64,000 bases of DNA from Rhizophagus irregularis (lineage: Eukaryota; Glomeromycota; Glomeromycetes; Glomerales; Glomeraceae): contig NC_089429.1 in assembly GCF_026210795.1 (NCBI RefSeq), positions 2,852,001-2,916,000 of the forward strand, in the 5' to 3' direction. This document shows, piece after piece, positions 46,623-58,949 of this stretch. The notes beneath the pieces are model-generated. The model did no database searches and was not told the origin of the DNA. It worked only from the letters and a program-made list of their open reading frames with translations. The stretch's first letter is position 1, and the number at the start of each line of letters is the position of its first letter. The position numbers and the translations under genes are program-made.

Positions 46623-48785
46623 ATGTTTCGTAATCTTATTTCTAAATCTTCGTTAATTGCAAAGGGGACAACTATTAGTAAACAATTATTGTTTAAAAGA
46701 CCATATCGAATTATTTCATCTGTAAAATCATCGATTAAGGATGATCCTAAAAATTCAAGTAATCCTTCCGATGAAAAAATTAGTGATTTTAAAGATATAG
46801 AAGGCATTGAAAAATTAATGCTAAATAAAGGTATATACAATATATACATTGTATACCATTTTTATAATAATAATTCACATTTATAATTATAATATAATAT
46901 TGTTATTGTTTTAGAGAAACCTGTAGCCAGTTATATAATCCAATCACAAAAAAAATTGCGGTCAATATATAAGCCATCATATTGGATAGATGATTTGATA
47001 TACAAAAAAAAACCACCAATTCGCCCAAATAAACCACCAATTAATAGAAAATTAAATTTAAGAACAATGTCAGATTCTTATGTAGAAGAATTTTTACCAT
47101 TTAAAAGTGATCCTGATTTATTAGAGGAATATGTTAATCCAGATGGTGGTATTAGGTAATGTTTAATTATAGAGTTAAATAGGAAATTTATTATATAAAA
47201 TTTTAAATCACAATTTTTTTTTATTTAATAGAATGGGTAAAATATTTGAAAATTTGGATTTATTGGCAGCAATTATTGCTTATAAACATTGTGGAAATGG
47301 AAAAGAAGATGTTTCCGATATGACTATTGTAACAGCTTCAGTTGATAGATTAGACTTAATAAAGCCATTATCTATATGTGATATAAGGCTTAATGGCAAG
47401 TAAATCATATATAATTAATAACATATAATGTCATCTTTATCCCTAATTCACTTTTCTTTGTATCATAGGCCATATATCTTATGCTGGTTATAGTTCTATG
47501 GAAGGTAATTTTAATTTTCTTTTTCTTTTTGAAAGACAAAGGATAATTTAAAAAATTTTTTCTTTTTTAGTGCTAATAAAAATGGAAGCTTTACAAGACG
47601 GAGTTTTCCAAAAGTTGAAAACTAATCCTGAAACTAAGGTTCAAGGAGAAACATTAATGATAGCAAGATTTATTATGGTTGCAAGAGACCCATATACGAA
47701 CCGTTCTATACAAATAAATCCTCTACAATTAGAAAATGACTATCAAAAGAAATTATTCCAAATTGCTGAAGGTACGAATTAAAAAAAAAATTTTTTTTTT
47801 GCTTACTTAAAGATATAAATAAATTAAATATGTTTCTTTTAATTAGAACAAAAAGTTAAGAAAAACGCATCTGCTGCTGCGGCTCTTACTATATTACCTC
47901 CAACAGAAGAAGAAAAACTTCTTATTCATAATTGTTATCTGGAATATAGCAAATATGGTAGTAAATAAATTTATTAAATTTATGTTAAAGAAATTTATAT
48001 TCTTTTTTTTCAATTGTTAAGTAATAACATCTTAATTTTAGACAAAAAAGAAAAGCCTGATCATATTATAAGAATGGACGAAACTGTTATGGAATCAGTT
48101 ACATTTATGCAACCACAGGTACAAATTATCATAATAGACATTATATACACTATTAGTTTAACTTTTTGTTTAACGATAAATCTTTTTTTTTTAGAATCGA
48201 AATATTTATGGTTTTGTATTTGGTGGATATTTAATGAAACTTGCATTTGAGGTTAATCATATTTTTTTTTTCCTTCTTCGCTTTTAAAACAAACTGTTTT
48301 ATTTTGATTTAAAAACACTCTACTTTTTCTCAGCTCGCAGTTGCTAATGCATCGGTATTCATGAGGAGTCGTCCAAAATTTACAGCTTTAGATGAAATAT
48401 CGTTTAGAAAACCCGTACCAATTGGTTCAATTCTTTGCATGTCTTCGCAAATTGTTTATGCACCTGGTTCACCACATAAAAGTTTTCAAGTTTCGGTAAG
48501 TTTATAAATCATTTTTTTTTAACAATAAAATAAATTTATTTATTTATTTATTTTAATACTGGTTTAAAACAGGTAACGGCGGATGTATTAGATATTGAAC
48601 GAGGAAAACGTGACACAACAAATGTTTTCCATTTCACCTTTATTTGTGATAATCCAGCCATGGAAGTAAGGAGAGTTGTCCCGAAAACTTATGATGAATT
48701 AATGAAATACGTTGAAGGAAGGAGAAGAAGAGAAGTTGGTTTGAAATTAAGAGGTTTATATAATGAAGCTTCCAAAGGAAATTAG
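46623..48785 (+). CDS. Acyl-CoA thioesterase, ACOT9/10-type, mitochondrial
   Basis: Ten exons: 46,623-46,830; 46,915-47,155; 47,232-47,395; 47,469-47,504; 47,571-47,771; 47,847-47,957; 48,042-48,118; 48,195-48,251; 48,334-48,495; 48,573-48,785. The N-terminus (MFRNLISKSSLIAKGTTISK) is a plausible mitochondrial presequence. The first HotDog domain has RMGKIFENLDLLAAIIAYKH, VTASVDRLDLIKPL and HISYAGYSSMEV. The second has RNIYGFVFGGYLMKLAFE, LAVANASVFM, DEISFRKPVPIGSIL and FTFICDN. This duplicated HotDog layout is that of ACOT9/10 enzymes, which hydrolyse acyl-CoAs to free acids in mitochondria. Intron 3 appears to use a GC donor (AATG/GCAAGT), because only that junction gives LNGHISYAG. All other introns are GT-AG. 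Confidence 0.92.
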
Positions 48786-49813
48786 AATCATAATAAAGAA
48801 TATTTTTTACAATTACTAGAAAGAGATTATTGATTTAGAATACGTGTGACTAAGGATTTTTCCATGATTTATAAAAATTATTTTAGGCGGCTAAGTTAAA
48901 AAACAGTTAAAGTAATCGTGAAAGGTTACTCAATGTGGATAGGATAATTATGTGGTGCACAATTATCCTGAAAATAATTATGATGATTTTATTTAGATAC
49001 CTGATTTTTATTTTTAAACTGTATTGTTATGACTTGATATTATCCGGCCAATCAGATCATTTATTACCAAAAGTTAATAAAGAAATCGGGATTAATTACC
49101 ATTATTGCATAAGTGAGTTTACCGCCGCATATTAGAATAAAGGATAGCGTCATATGAAATTGTATAAGATCAACAATCATCTTCCAGATAATTCAAAGGT
49201 TATGTTATGTTATTTATTTTGACTAGTTTAGTCAACTGATGTTCTACTTAATATATTCTACTTAATAATAATTGACAAATTTAATTCAGTTCGTGAATCG
49301 TGACATTGGGCACAAGATAGATCGCCGTCCAGTTATTGGGTGATGATCTTGAAAGAATATAAATTGAAAGTTCATTGACATTATGAATACTAAATCTTTG
49401 GTTTTTGACACGTTGATGTGTACTTGTGAATGGGGATATACAGTAAATAAAAGAGTGTTATTATATATTCCAAATTACATTCAAAAATAACTTGAAATAA
49501 TTCAAATTCGATGGGGCAAATAAACACAAAACTTTCTTTAGATTCTTTATTTACAAGTATTAAAGGTGCCAAAAATACATAATTTAATAACTTCACCTAC
49601 AAAAAAGTGTGAATGACTTTATATATAGGCTTTAGAATCGAAAAATAAAAAGACATTAAAATTTTCCCGTAATAGAAAACGATGAACATACGTAAATGAA
49701 AATCTTTCCATTTTTAACAATAAATCACAAGTACCTGTCAAGTATAAATCTTTTTCCCTTTCCACATTTTTATCTTTTCTTTTTTTTTTCTTTTTAAAAA
49801 AAAAAGAAAGAAA
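48786..49813. other. Spacer
   Basis: No supported gene; short open frames at 48,935 and 49,390 lack features. A T-rich pyrimidine stretch followed by A-rich sequence directly precedes the RRM gene start at 49,814. Confidence 0.5.
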
Positions 49814-50483
49814 ATGTCAACCTTATCTAATAATCATTATAATCAATGTATTGAATGTAAAAAAAAAATAATCAAATTGAAGAATATGATAAGATCATTT
49901 CAAATTTAAGAGCAAAAGTTATTAGTGCACAAGATGAATTATTACTCGCTCAAAAAGAAATTATTGAATATCAAAGATTACTAAATCTTAAAAGAATCAA
50001 CTATATTAACTCTGTTTCTAATCTTAATGGTAATAATTCGGATCAATGCCATATTTCAAGTGAACAAAGGGACTTAGGTATCAGAAAAATAAAAATTAGT
50101 TCACATTTTTTTACATGAACTTTTTCGTTAAAAAATTAAATTTTCTTTTATGTAATCAATAGTTAATAAGGATCGATTCAAACTCTTTTTTGGAAATATC
50201 ATACCGCCAATTACAAGGAACGTTCTTATTGATCATATTGAAACTGCTTTTGGACGTGTTATAGAATATCATAAAGACCCAGTTTCGGTTAGTAATAAAA
50301 TATCTATTTATTTAATTATATTAAAATATCTTTACTAATTCTTTGTTAATTATATTAAGCCATTTGCTTTTATTAATTTTGCTGACGCAAGTGGATATAA
50401 TGCTGCACTTAATCAAGGAAGCATCCGGATAAAGGGAGTGAATGTTCGTATTGAAGTGCTTCGTTCAAGAAAGTTTAACTAGT
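49814..50483 (+). CDS. Small RRM-domain protein with possible frameshift
   Basis: Three exons: 49,814-50,077; 50,163-50,287; 50,360-50,483. The first begins MSTLSNNHYNQCIECKKK and, after a one-base frame change at a run of ten A (49,859-49,868), continues as a coiled coil (EEYDKIISNLRAKVISAQDE; LLLAQKEIIEYQRLL). Exons 2 and 3 encode an RNA-recognition-motif: KLFFGNIIPPITRNVLIDHI (RNP2 position), AFGRVIEYHKDP, PFAFINFADASGYNAAL (RNP1 position) and GVNVRIEVLRSR. The RRM is most like the G3BP/NTF2-associated or nucleolin type in spacing. The A-run could be a sequencing error, a true pseudogene lesion, or a programmed slip; exon junctions and frame are otherwise clean. Confidence 0.7.
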
Positions 50484-51728
50484 CTAATTAGTATTATATT
50501 ATATATGTAATTTCGAGAATTATTTGTAAATAAAGAAAAAAAATAATAACATTTGTGAGTCCTTCACAAGAATCTAATCAGTTGATGTGAATACATAATT
50601 ACATATGCAGCATTATGTAATTATGGGTCTATGATCGATAAGTTGAACAGTTACTTTAAATTATAAACTTTTCGCAACATTAGTGTTGTATGAAATTCCC
50701 TTATATGGAATGTAGAAAGCAAACCTTGTTCTTTAGTCTTTGTCGGACAAAATTCAGAATAGAAGTTTCACAAACTTTATGTCGGGAAAACGTCCGTTGG
50801 GCATCATCACAGATCCTATTGATTATATTTAGAGATCGGCATTTTATAGTTTGTACGATACTATTTATTTTTCATTCAGTAATTAAATTAAAAAGAGAAA
50901 TGATCAAATGGTTACCTTAAAGGCCTTATTTTTATTTGTAAACTTTTTGTAAACTTGTAGTTGACCAATTCATTTACGCGATTTTTAATTTTAATTTTTG
51001 TTTTTTTTTTTCATAAACAAAAAAACAAATCGTTATAACCATTAAAACTTTTCGTCGGATATTTTAAAAATTCAAATTAATTTTACGATTTGCTAACAAT
51101 TACATCTTGGCAACTTGGCAAAATTTCTTGGCCATATAGTTTCGATGGCATCTATAATTAACTTTGTTTACGTTTAAATTCGAAAAAAAAGGGTGAAATT
51201 CCTGCTTAAATCCATATACGTCAAATCATAATTATACGCTAACCATAAATATTCATCATTTTTCTTGGCATCCCTCGTTTTAGATTTTTCATTAATTCTC
51301 TTCGTTAATCTGATATAAATATAAACGGAAGATCAATTTATATATAATTATTTATACAAATTCTATTTGTGGATGAGAATAATAGCCCCGATTGTATTGA
51401 TTATCAAATTCATAGGTGAAAATATTTTTTCCTCTAAAGTAAAAAAAAATTTTTGTTACCTTATTTGATGTTTTTTAAATTAACATGATGTTTATCTGAG
51501 ATCTTTACTAATTATTTTCCACAAAACGCGCATTATCATTCTATAATGATTTATTTAACTTTATTTGGTAATTTAAAGGCGCAATATAAAGAATTTCTTT
51601 ATTAATAAATTGTATGTCATCGCTCATCTTTAAAAAAGATATAAAAGGCCTCAAAAGTTTCTCAAAACTGTCAATACAATTTCCTTGTTTTTTAACATAA
51701 TCTCAAGAATATTATTTCTTTTTTAAAA
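50484..51728. other. Spacer upstream of chitin deacetylase
   Basis: No supported gene. A 76-codon frame at 50,690 has no recognisable motif. TATAAAAGG at about 51,638, some 90 bp before the start codon, is a good TATA box for the chitin deacetylase gene. Confidence 0.5.
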
Positions 51729-53154
51729 ATGTTATCTCTTCTTTACATTTTCGCTCTCGTGTTATCATTTTTGGCTTTTGTTAATGCCCAGTTACCAGGA
51801 AATTGGCCACCAGTTGATAAACCTCCACCAGTTAATGGTGAATGGACTAAATTAGTCGATATGTCACAAGTTCCGAAAGCTCCTATATCAAAAGTTGCAG
51901 GAGATTGTGGAGCAACTGATAATTTTTGTAACTGGAGTTGTACTACATGTGTTCGTACTAATACAACTGATATTATCCAATGTCCAGGAAAAACTGGTTA
52001 ATATTTTTTTTTTTTTTTTTTGATAAATTATTGTTTCAATTAATTTTTATTAAAAAAAAATGTACTTTTTTTATATTTAAAATTAGATTGGGGTCTCTCT
52101 TTCGATGATGGTCCAACGTAAGTTTTTATTTGAATTAAAAAAAAAATGATGTACTGAGTTTTTTATTTTGCTAAAAAAAAAAATTAAAATTTTTTTTAAA
52201 TTTTTTTTTTATTATTCTAGAGAATTTACGCCTCCTTTATTAGATTATTTGAATTCACAAAATGTCAAACTGACATTTTTTGTTATCGGTTCTCGCGTAA
52301 TTGAAAATCCCGATACCTTGAAAAATGAATTCGCAGCCGGTAAGTCATATATATATATACATTATATACATATATGCTTCTTTATATTATATTTATTTAT
52401 AAAAATTCAACTTCAACAACTAGGTCATCAAATCGGAGTACATACTTGGTCTCACACTGCTCTTACAACTCAATCTAATGAGGAAATTATCGCGGAAATC
52501 AAATGGACAGAATTGGCAATTAAAACAGCTATTGGTGTTACACCAAAATATATGAGACCTCCTTATGGAGATGTTGACGATCGTGTAAGATCAATTTTAT
52601 CTCAACTTGGTTATAAAATTGTCATTTGGGATAAAGATACAAATGACTGGATGTCTGGAGAAGACAAGAATTTTCAAGTTTCTTGGGTTGAAGGAAATTT
52701 TACTGAATGGGTTAAGGAAGATGATCCTACAGGACATATATCATTGGAACATGATTTATATAAACCATCTGCTGAACAAGGTCCATTAGTTGTACCAATT
52801 GTACAAGGTGCTGGATTTACCATTAAACCAGTAGCTCAATGTGTAGGCGACACACAACCTTACCTTGAAAGTACAAATACTGGTACTACTGATACTACAA
52901 CCGGTTCTACGACTAATACTACAACCGGTTCTACGACTGATACTACAACCGGTTCTACGACTGATACTACAGCAGGTTCTACGACTGATACAAATTCTGT
53001 TGTCGCCGATGGAACTCAAAACCTTGAACCTTCATCCGTTGTTGCCACGAGCCCTACAGCCACTACAACATCGAGTGCTATTTCTCATATAAATAACAAT
53101 AATTATTTATTATCTTTCGTACTTTTTATTTTGGGTTATTTCATGGTTATTTAA
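51729..53154 (+). CDS. Chitin deacetylase (CE4), secreted, GPI-anchored
   Basis: Four exons: 51,729-51,996; 52,087-52,117; 52,221-52,339; 52,434-53,154. A signal peptide (LLYIFALVLSFLAFVNA) precedes a Cys-rich segment (CGATDNFCNWSCTTC). The NodB/CE4 domain has all five motifs: SFDDGP (base Asp and metal Asp), HTWSH (metal His pair), RPPYGDVDD (motif 3), DTNDW (motif 4) and ISLEHD (catalytic His, motif 5). The C-terminal stalk consists of 24-bp repeats coding TTDTTTGS (about 52,890-52,990), probably O-mannosylated. It ends in a hydrophobic segment (LLSFVLFILGYFMVI), a GPI signal. The enzyme converts cell-wall chitin to chitosan at the cell surface. A TATA box lies about 90 bp upstream. Confidence 0.95.
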
Positions 53155-54092
53155 AATATAAACTTTTATTTACTTTTTTATATTAAATAGAACTTAGATA
53201 TAAAAAAATTTTATTCATTAGCATTTACGATCTTTATCGCATCTAATTTGTCACATTTACATTTAATTTTATTGTAATATTGATATGAAGACTTAAAGAA
53301 TTCTTTTTTTTTTAGTGTATGCATTTGATTATTTAATTAAAATCAATAAATTTACTTTCGATTTCTGCATTCTCATTGGTCGGAATTAGCATATATAATG
53401 ATGCCATCTGTTATGTACATAACTTTATAAAAATTCGTTTCTATAAAATAAAAATGTGCACAAATTATTACTAAAATTAGATAAATTACATATAAAGAGG
53501 GCAATTTTACTTGAGGATTTGTTATGATTTTCTTTTAAACACTGACGCAAGTGATTTAATATAGGGGGTAACTACTCTATTACGTAATACGAATCGGTTT
53601 GAAATTTGAAACCTGCTGACGTAATGAGGACCAACAACGAAATATAAATGGCAGTATCGACACGGGAAGCAGAGAGTAGAGTTTTTCAGTTTTTCATCAA
53701 TCAAGGAGAATGTCCAAGCTAGCAAAAGGAGAACATGAATGTTTGACGAATTAAAAGTGGTTAACAACTCTCCATCTTTAATCTCTTGAGGCTTGGTAAA
53801 CAGGGTTTGTTTTATGGTATATTTGTTTAAAGAATAAAAATTTTTTACGCGTACAATTATTATTATAACATTAAATTTTAAATACATCCGATAATCTACG
53901 AATTTTAAGTTTTACTGATTCAGGAAATGACAGAGATCCAACTTTCTAATAATGTTAAATTATCACAATTTCAACATTCTTTGAATTTTTTGATGTTCAA
54001 TTCTCATTGGTTGATAAGGTCAATTGATTTATCACGGATTAGATCAATATCAATTCTTTTTTCGAGAGAAAAAAAAATTGAGTTGATTAAAA
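53155..54092. other. Spacer
   Basis: No supported gene. A 121-codon frame on the minus strand (53,887-53,522) has no recognisable domain. AT-rich throughout with a poly-T run near 53,306. Confidence 0.5.
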
Positions 54093-55030
54093 ATGATTCC
54101 AAAAATTCAAGAGCGTACACTTCGAAGTTCTCGTATTAACCCTTACGGATTATTGTCTTCTGAAATTAAAATTAAAACGGAACCAGCAGAAGTAAACGAA
54201 GCAAGCCTTACAGAAAATGTGAAAAAACCTTTACCTGATTATCTAGAACCGGATTTAGATGGTAGAAAAATATGAACGCTTAGAGTATTTTTAATCCGTA
54301 CTTTTATATAACATATATAATATTTGTTTTTTTTTTGTCATAAAGTGGTGTTTGTAGGTTTAATTTCTGGAAACAACGCTTCAGTAAAACATCATTATTA
54401 CTCTCATCCTAGTAATATTTTCTATTTGGCCCTTCACCAATCAGGTAAAATTATATTGTTGTTTTTTTATAATCTTTAAATGTAGATAAAATAATTTTTT
54501 TTTTTGTAGGTTTTACACCAGTTCAAATTTCTCCGGAAGAGGATTACACTCTTCCGGAGAGGTTTAAGATCGGTTTATGCAACCTAATACGAAGTACAGA
54601 GAACCATTCATCTGTTAGTATATATTATTTGTTCAATTTTTTTTAGGATTTTATTTATCGATCTTCATCTTTATTCTAGTGCATATCTCGTGAAATGATG
54701 GATAAAGGGTTGATTGAATTATGGGAGAAGATGGCCAAGATTAAACCAAAGTTTATCTGTTTGAATGGTAAAATTATGTACAACCAACTAGTTAAATCAT
54801 ATAATAGTAAAGATGATTATGGTCTAATTGATTATAAAATTCCCAATAATCAATTATTAAATACAAAATTATTTTACGTAACATCAACAGCTGGCACAGC
54901 AACCAACTTAAAAAAAGAGGAAAAAATTAATCAATTTAAGGAATTAAAAAAATTAGTGGGACAAGAAAAGATTGGCATTGATAAAATGGTGGATAAAGAA
55001 TTTGTTAAAATCAAAGCAGAAAAATGTTAG
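54093..55030 (+). CDS. TDG/MUG-type DNA glycosylase, altered active site
   Basis: Four exons: 54,093-54,261; 54,346-54,444; 54,510-54,613; 54,680-55,030. A Lys-rich N-terminus leads to PLPDYLEPDLD, the stretch that precedes the first active-site motif in thymine-DNA glycosylases. The domain continues with VVFVGLISGNNASVKHHYYS, HPSNIFYLALHQSGFTP, the EDYTLPERFKIGLCNLI strand (GxxNLV motif) and KPKFICLNGK (second motif region). The usual GINPG motif, whose Asn positions the catalytic water, reads GLISG here, so base excision activity is doubtful. The family removes thymine or uracil opposite guanine in nuclear DNA. The frame and all splice sites are intact, arguing against simple decay. Confidence 0.85.
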
Positions 55031-58000
55031 AATAGTTAAGAGAAAAATTATGAATTGTTTTAAAATGAGTTTAAAATAAAATAGGATTATACATTTTTCA
55101 ATGAATTCAGATAAATGTTAAATATTTTAAAGACCTTTACATCTTATAAAATTTCTCTAAATAATTACACCTTTGAAAAAATCAACTTATATAAGGATTA
55201 TAAAAAACCTCTATATAATCACTTTCAAATTTAAAGAAGTTTTACTGTAAATGCAAAAATTAATGATAAAGGATAGTGAGAATCATTTGCTAAATAATAA
55301 TATAATTTTATGTATAATAAAACATATTAGAAAGTTTGATGTAAACTAAAAATTCAATTAAATATATTGATTTTTAAATTTAATTTATTAATATAATTAA
55401 AAATTAATATTACTTTAGTAAAGTAATTAAATTAAGCTTTAAAAATTTTATAAAAAATTACTATTGTAAATATTATAAAAACTGTAGCTAATTTATTTCC
55501 TTATGTGAAATCACCTAAGTGATTTCACACATATATAAATTTATTAAAATCAGATGATTTCATCCATAATAAATCACAAAAAAAAAATAATAAATTTAAA
55601 TACATTTATTAAAAATGGAAAAATCTATAATTCCATTACATCAAATTACAGTTTATATGATTTTTACAGACTTCTGAAAGTCAAAAATAATTGAAATTGG
55701 AATAAACAAAAAATAAAATTAAATAAAATTAAAATGAAATTAAATGAAGTCAAAAATAAAATATACAAGGTTAGAATAAATCAAAACTAAAGATAAAATA
55801 AATAAGATAAATAAATAGTTAAAATTAAAGTAAACCCAAAATTAATTATAAAGAAAAATGAAATCATAAAGTCAAAATATAAAAAAAAAATCTCAACTAA
55901 AAGAAAAGAAGTTCAAAAAGAAATCTAAAAAAAAATCCAAAAAAAAATTAAAAAAACCCAAATACAAAAAAAAATTCCAAAAAAATCTCCAAAAAAATTA
56001 AAAGAAAAAATCCAAAAAAGAAATTTAAAGAAAAAGTCCAAAAAAAATCTAGCCAAAATAAAAAAAACTAGTTATATATGATTTTATAATATAATTATAT
56101 TATAAAGTCATATATGACTTTTAAAATTGGGATATGAAAATAACTTTGATAATTTCATAATATAATAGTAACTTCATAATCTACTGATATCTTAATATAA
56201 TGGTCTTCATAATCTGCTAGTATCTTTATAATATAATAGTTGCCAGTATTTTTATAATATAATGGTAACTTCATAGCCTATCAGTAACTTTATAATATAA
56301 TGGTAATATCATAACCTAATTATATAATTTAATAGTAATTTTATAACTTAATATCATAATCTGATTGTAATTTCATGATATACTTAGTTTATTCTTTAAG
56401 TTATACTTCTCCGCTAATTAATTACGTCATATTTCGGCGAACGGACCAATTCACTATTTATTATAAAATTACTATGAATTAATTACGTCTGTCAAAATAC
56501 ATTACGTCTGTCAAAATAAATTTAATTAGTATTTTGTCATTTTGACGAAAAGTATACTTTAAGTAACTTCTTTATATTTATAGTATTATTTTAATCTTTT
56601 TCTGTATAATATGGTGGTGATTTCATAGTCTAATAATGACTGGTAGTGCTTTAATTAATGGTGATATTATGATCTAATAGTAATTGCTTTTTTCTTATTT
56701 TTAATCTGTTTATATGATAAATTTTATATTGCTGATATTGGCTTTCCAGTCTTTTTTGAATACCTGGTTCTATAATGAGGATGCTAATCCTTTTATACTG
56801 ATTTGATTACCAGTTCTATATTGAGAATGTGCACCTATTTAGTTGCATTCAAAATGCTGAAATAGTATAAAAAAAGATAACAGATGGCTGATGTAAATCT
56901 GTGATTAATTTTGGCTGGCACTATAACATAATTTCTGGCTGATCTTTAAACAAGGATCCAAGTTAGTACCATAGTGACAATCTGGCCGTACCTTAGAGCT
57001 GGTATGGAACTGATATAAAACTGAATATTTTATTAGTTTGTCAGTTTTATTTCACTTTTATACTAACTTGAATGCTAAAATATTATATTTAATGTAAACC
57101 TAAAATTAGAGAATAGTACTGGCCTAAATTAAACAAATTTTTACTATATCATAATTTTCACTAACCTGTGAGTTAAAGAATTCAAAATGCAAAAATCTCA
57201 TTATTGGTTAAAGAATTGGTGATATAGTTTACATTACTATGATCAGCTTATTTGATTGCTAAAAGTGCACTATTTTGTAATACTATTATATCAATATAAA
57301 AGATGCCACTTTCAATTTACGTTAGATTGAAAGTGCAATTTGTATTACTACGGCTAATCCATTTAGTTACTAAAAAGTGTTCCATCTTACAACTATATAT
57401 TGCATATTTGTTAATTTTTACCAATATATATATGCCAATTTCACATTCTAAAATTCAAAATATTAGAAAATGCTCAGTATATTTCCAGTTATATTAAGAT
57501 GTAAAATTAGGACAGATTTTTTGTCTCTAGTATCCTATCACTATGAAAATTTTTTGATAACACTCTTAATAATGCTCTTATTAGTGACACCCTCATATGC
57601 TTATTTTGAAATTTTAGAATGCTCAAGTATCTTCCTTTATATTTGTCACTAAGTCATTAAAAATCACTAAGAAAAAGTAAAGTTCTGAAAAAAAATGAAA
57701 AATTTTCCTATAATGTATCTATTAGTATATATACTTGATATACAGTATAGTATTTATAAAAAGTGCTAAATTTTACATTATGGCTACATCTCAGAATTCA
57801 GGTATTACAACTACCCCAGTGGTATTGACAAAAATTTTGCATGTAAACAATTTTGTTGATTATACCTAAAATGGATAAATTAATTTTAACGAAAAAATAA
57901 AAAATAAGAATAAAACAATAAAATGCCATATATTTTTTAAACTTACATGGTATATATATTTTTGAATGCTCTACAAATTTACCTAGATAAGAAAATTATG

Positions 58001-58560
58001 TTTTAGATATAAATTTTGACTTATTATATGATAATTGATAATTCGTAAATAATTAATTTTACAAAAATCTGTATTTAAAACCTGCCTTTATTGCCTAAGT
58101 AAACTTGCAAAGCAAGCAAATTTAGATATAGTGTATAAATTTTAAAATTAGAAAATTTCTGTAGTAAGTTTTATTCAAAAAAAAATATATTTTTTTCGTT
58201 AAATCTGTTTACCATTTTTGGGAATGATCGACAAAATTGGTCACGTGATCGCTAAATTTTGTCGGCAGTTAGGTATCACAGAAATACTGCGCCACAAACT
58301 TAATTTTGTCTAGTATTCTTCTTAACCTGAGATGCAACATATTTGATATAATCATCGCTCAAATTTGAGATAGATGTCGCTGAAGTGAATTAAAAAATGC
58401 TTTATGTCACATAGAGTCAGACACGAAATATGAACAACTTGGATCGGGGCTATAAAATTCTATGCAAATGATACAACAAACGCACTTTAAATCGAAAATC
58501 ACATTTGGCATACACACGTAAAAGATAAGGGCAATTGTTTTTTTTTATTAAATGCTACAT
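55031..58560. other. AT-rich spacer with simple repeats
   Basis: 3.5 kb without supported genes. It contains an A-rich tract of AAAAAAATCC/AAAAAGAAAT steps (55,850-56,060) and degenerate repeats of about 45-50 bp built on TATAATATAATGGTAACTTC (56,110-56,370). Two small open frames at 57,303 and 57,470 lack features. Confidence 0.55.
56390..56568. mobile_element. Possible decayed MITE
   Basis: TCTTTAAGTTATACTTCTCCG on the left roughly mirrors ACGAAAAGTATACTTTAAGT on the right about 170 bp away. In between, TTACGTCTGTCAAAATA is repeated twice. No convincing target duplication. Confidence 0.4.
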
Positions 58561-58749
58561 CCCTATAAAAAATTTTTATCCGAATATTTCCATTATTTCT
58601 CCGTGTCTTCCGTAAAAATTCCGTGAAAATGATACATCCGTGTTAGCGAGATGAAAATTTCCATAATTTAAGGCTATAAATTCCATTAAAATGATACATT
58701 CACGGAAAAAATATGGAAAGATAAAACACGGATCAGATTTTTTACAGGG
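58561..58749. mobile_element. 189-bp MITE with CAT duplication
   Basis: Ends CCCTATAAAAAATTTTTATC and, reverse-complemented, CCCTGTAAAAAATCTGATCC. The inverted similarity extends through TTTCCAT and the CCGTGAAAATGATACAT / ATGTATCATTTTAATGG block. Flanked by CAT on both sides (58,558-58,560 and 58,750-58,752). No open frame. Confidence 0.8.
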
Positions 58750-58949
58750 CATTATTTACAATATTACGGCTAATAAGAAATAAGATGATAATCGCAAATA
58801 AAAATGCGTAACGTGATGATTTCCCTTATCCAATCCAATCATTTCTTTTTTGGTGTATTTTGATTATCCGGAAGAATTTTTTTAGGCTTGCTAGTTTGGT
58901 TGTTATTACGATTGCTTCTTTTACGTATGGATACATTTTTCAAATGTTT

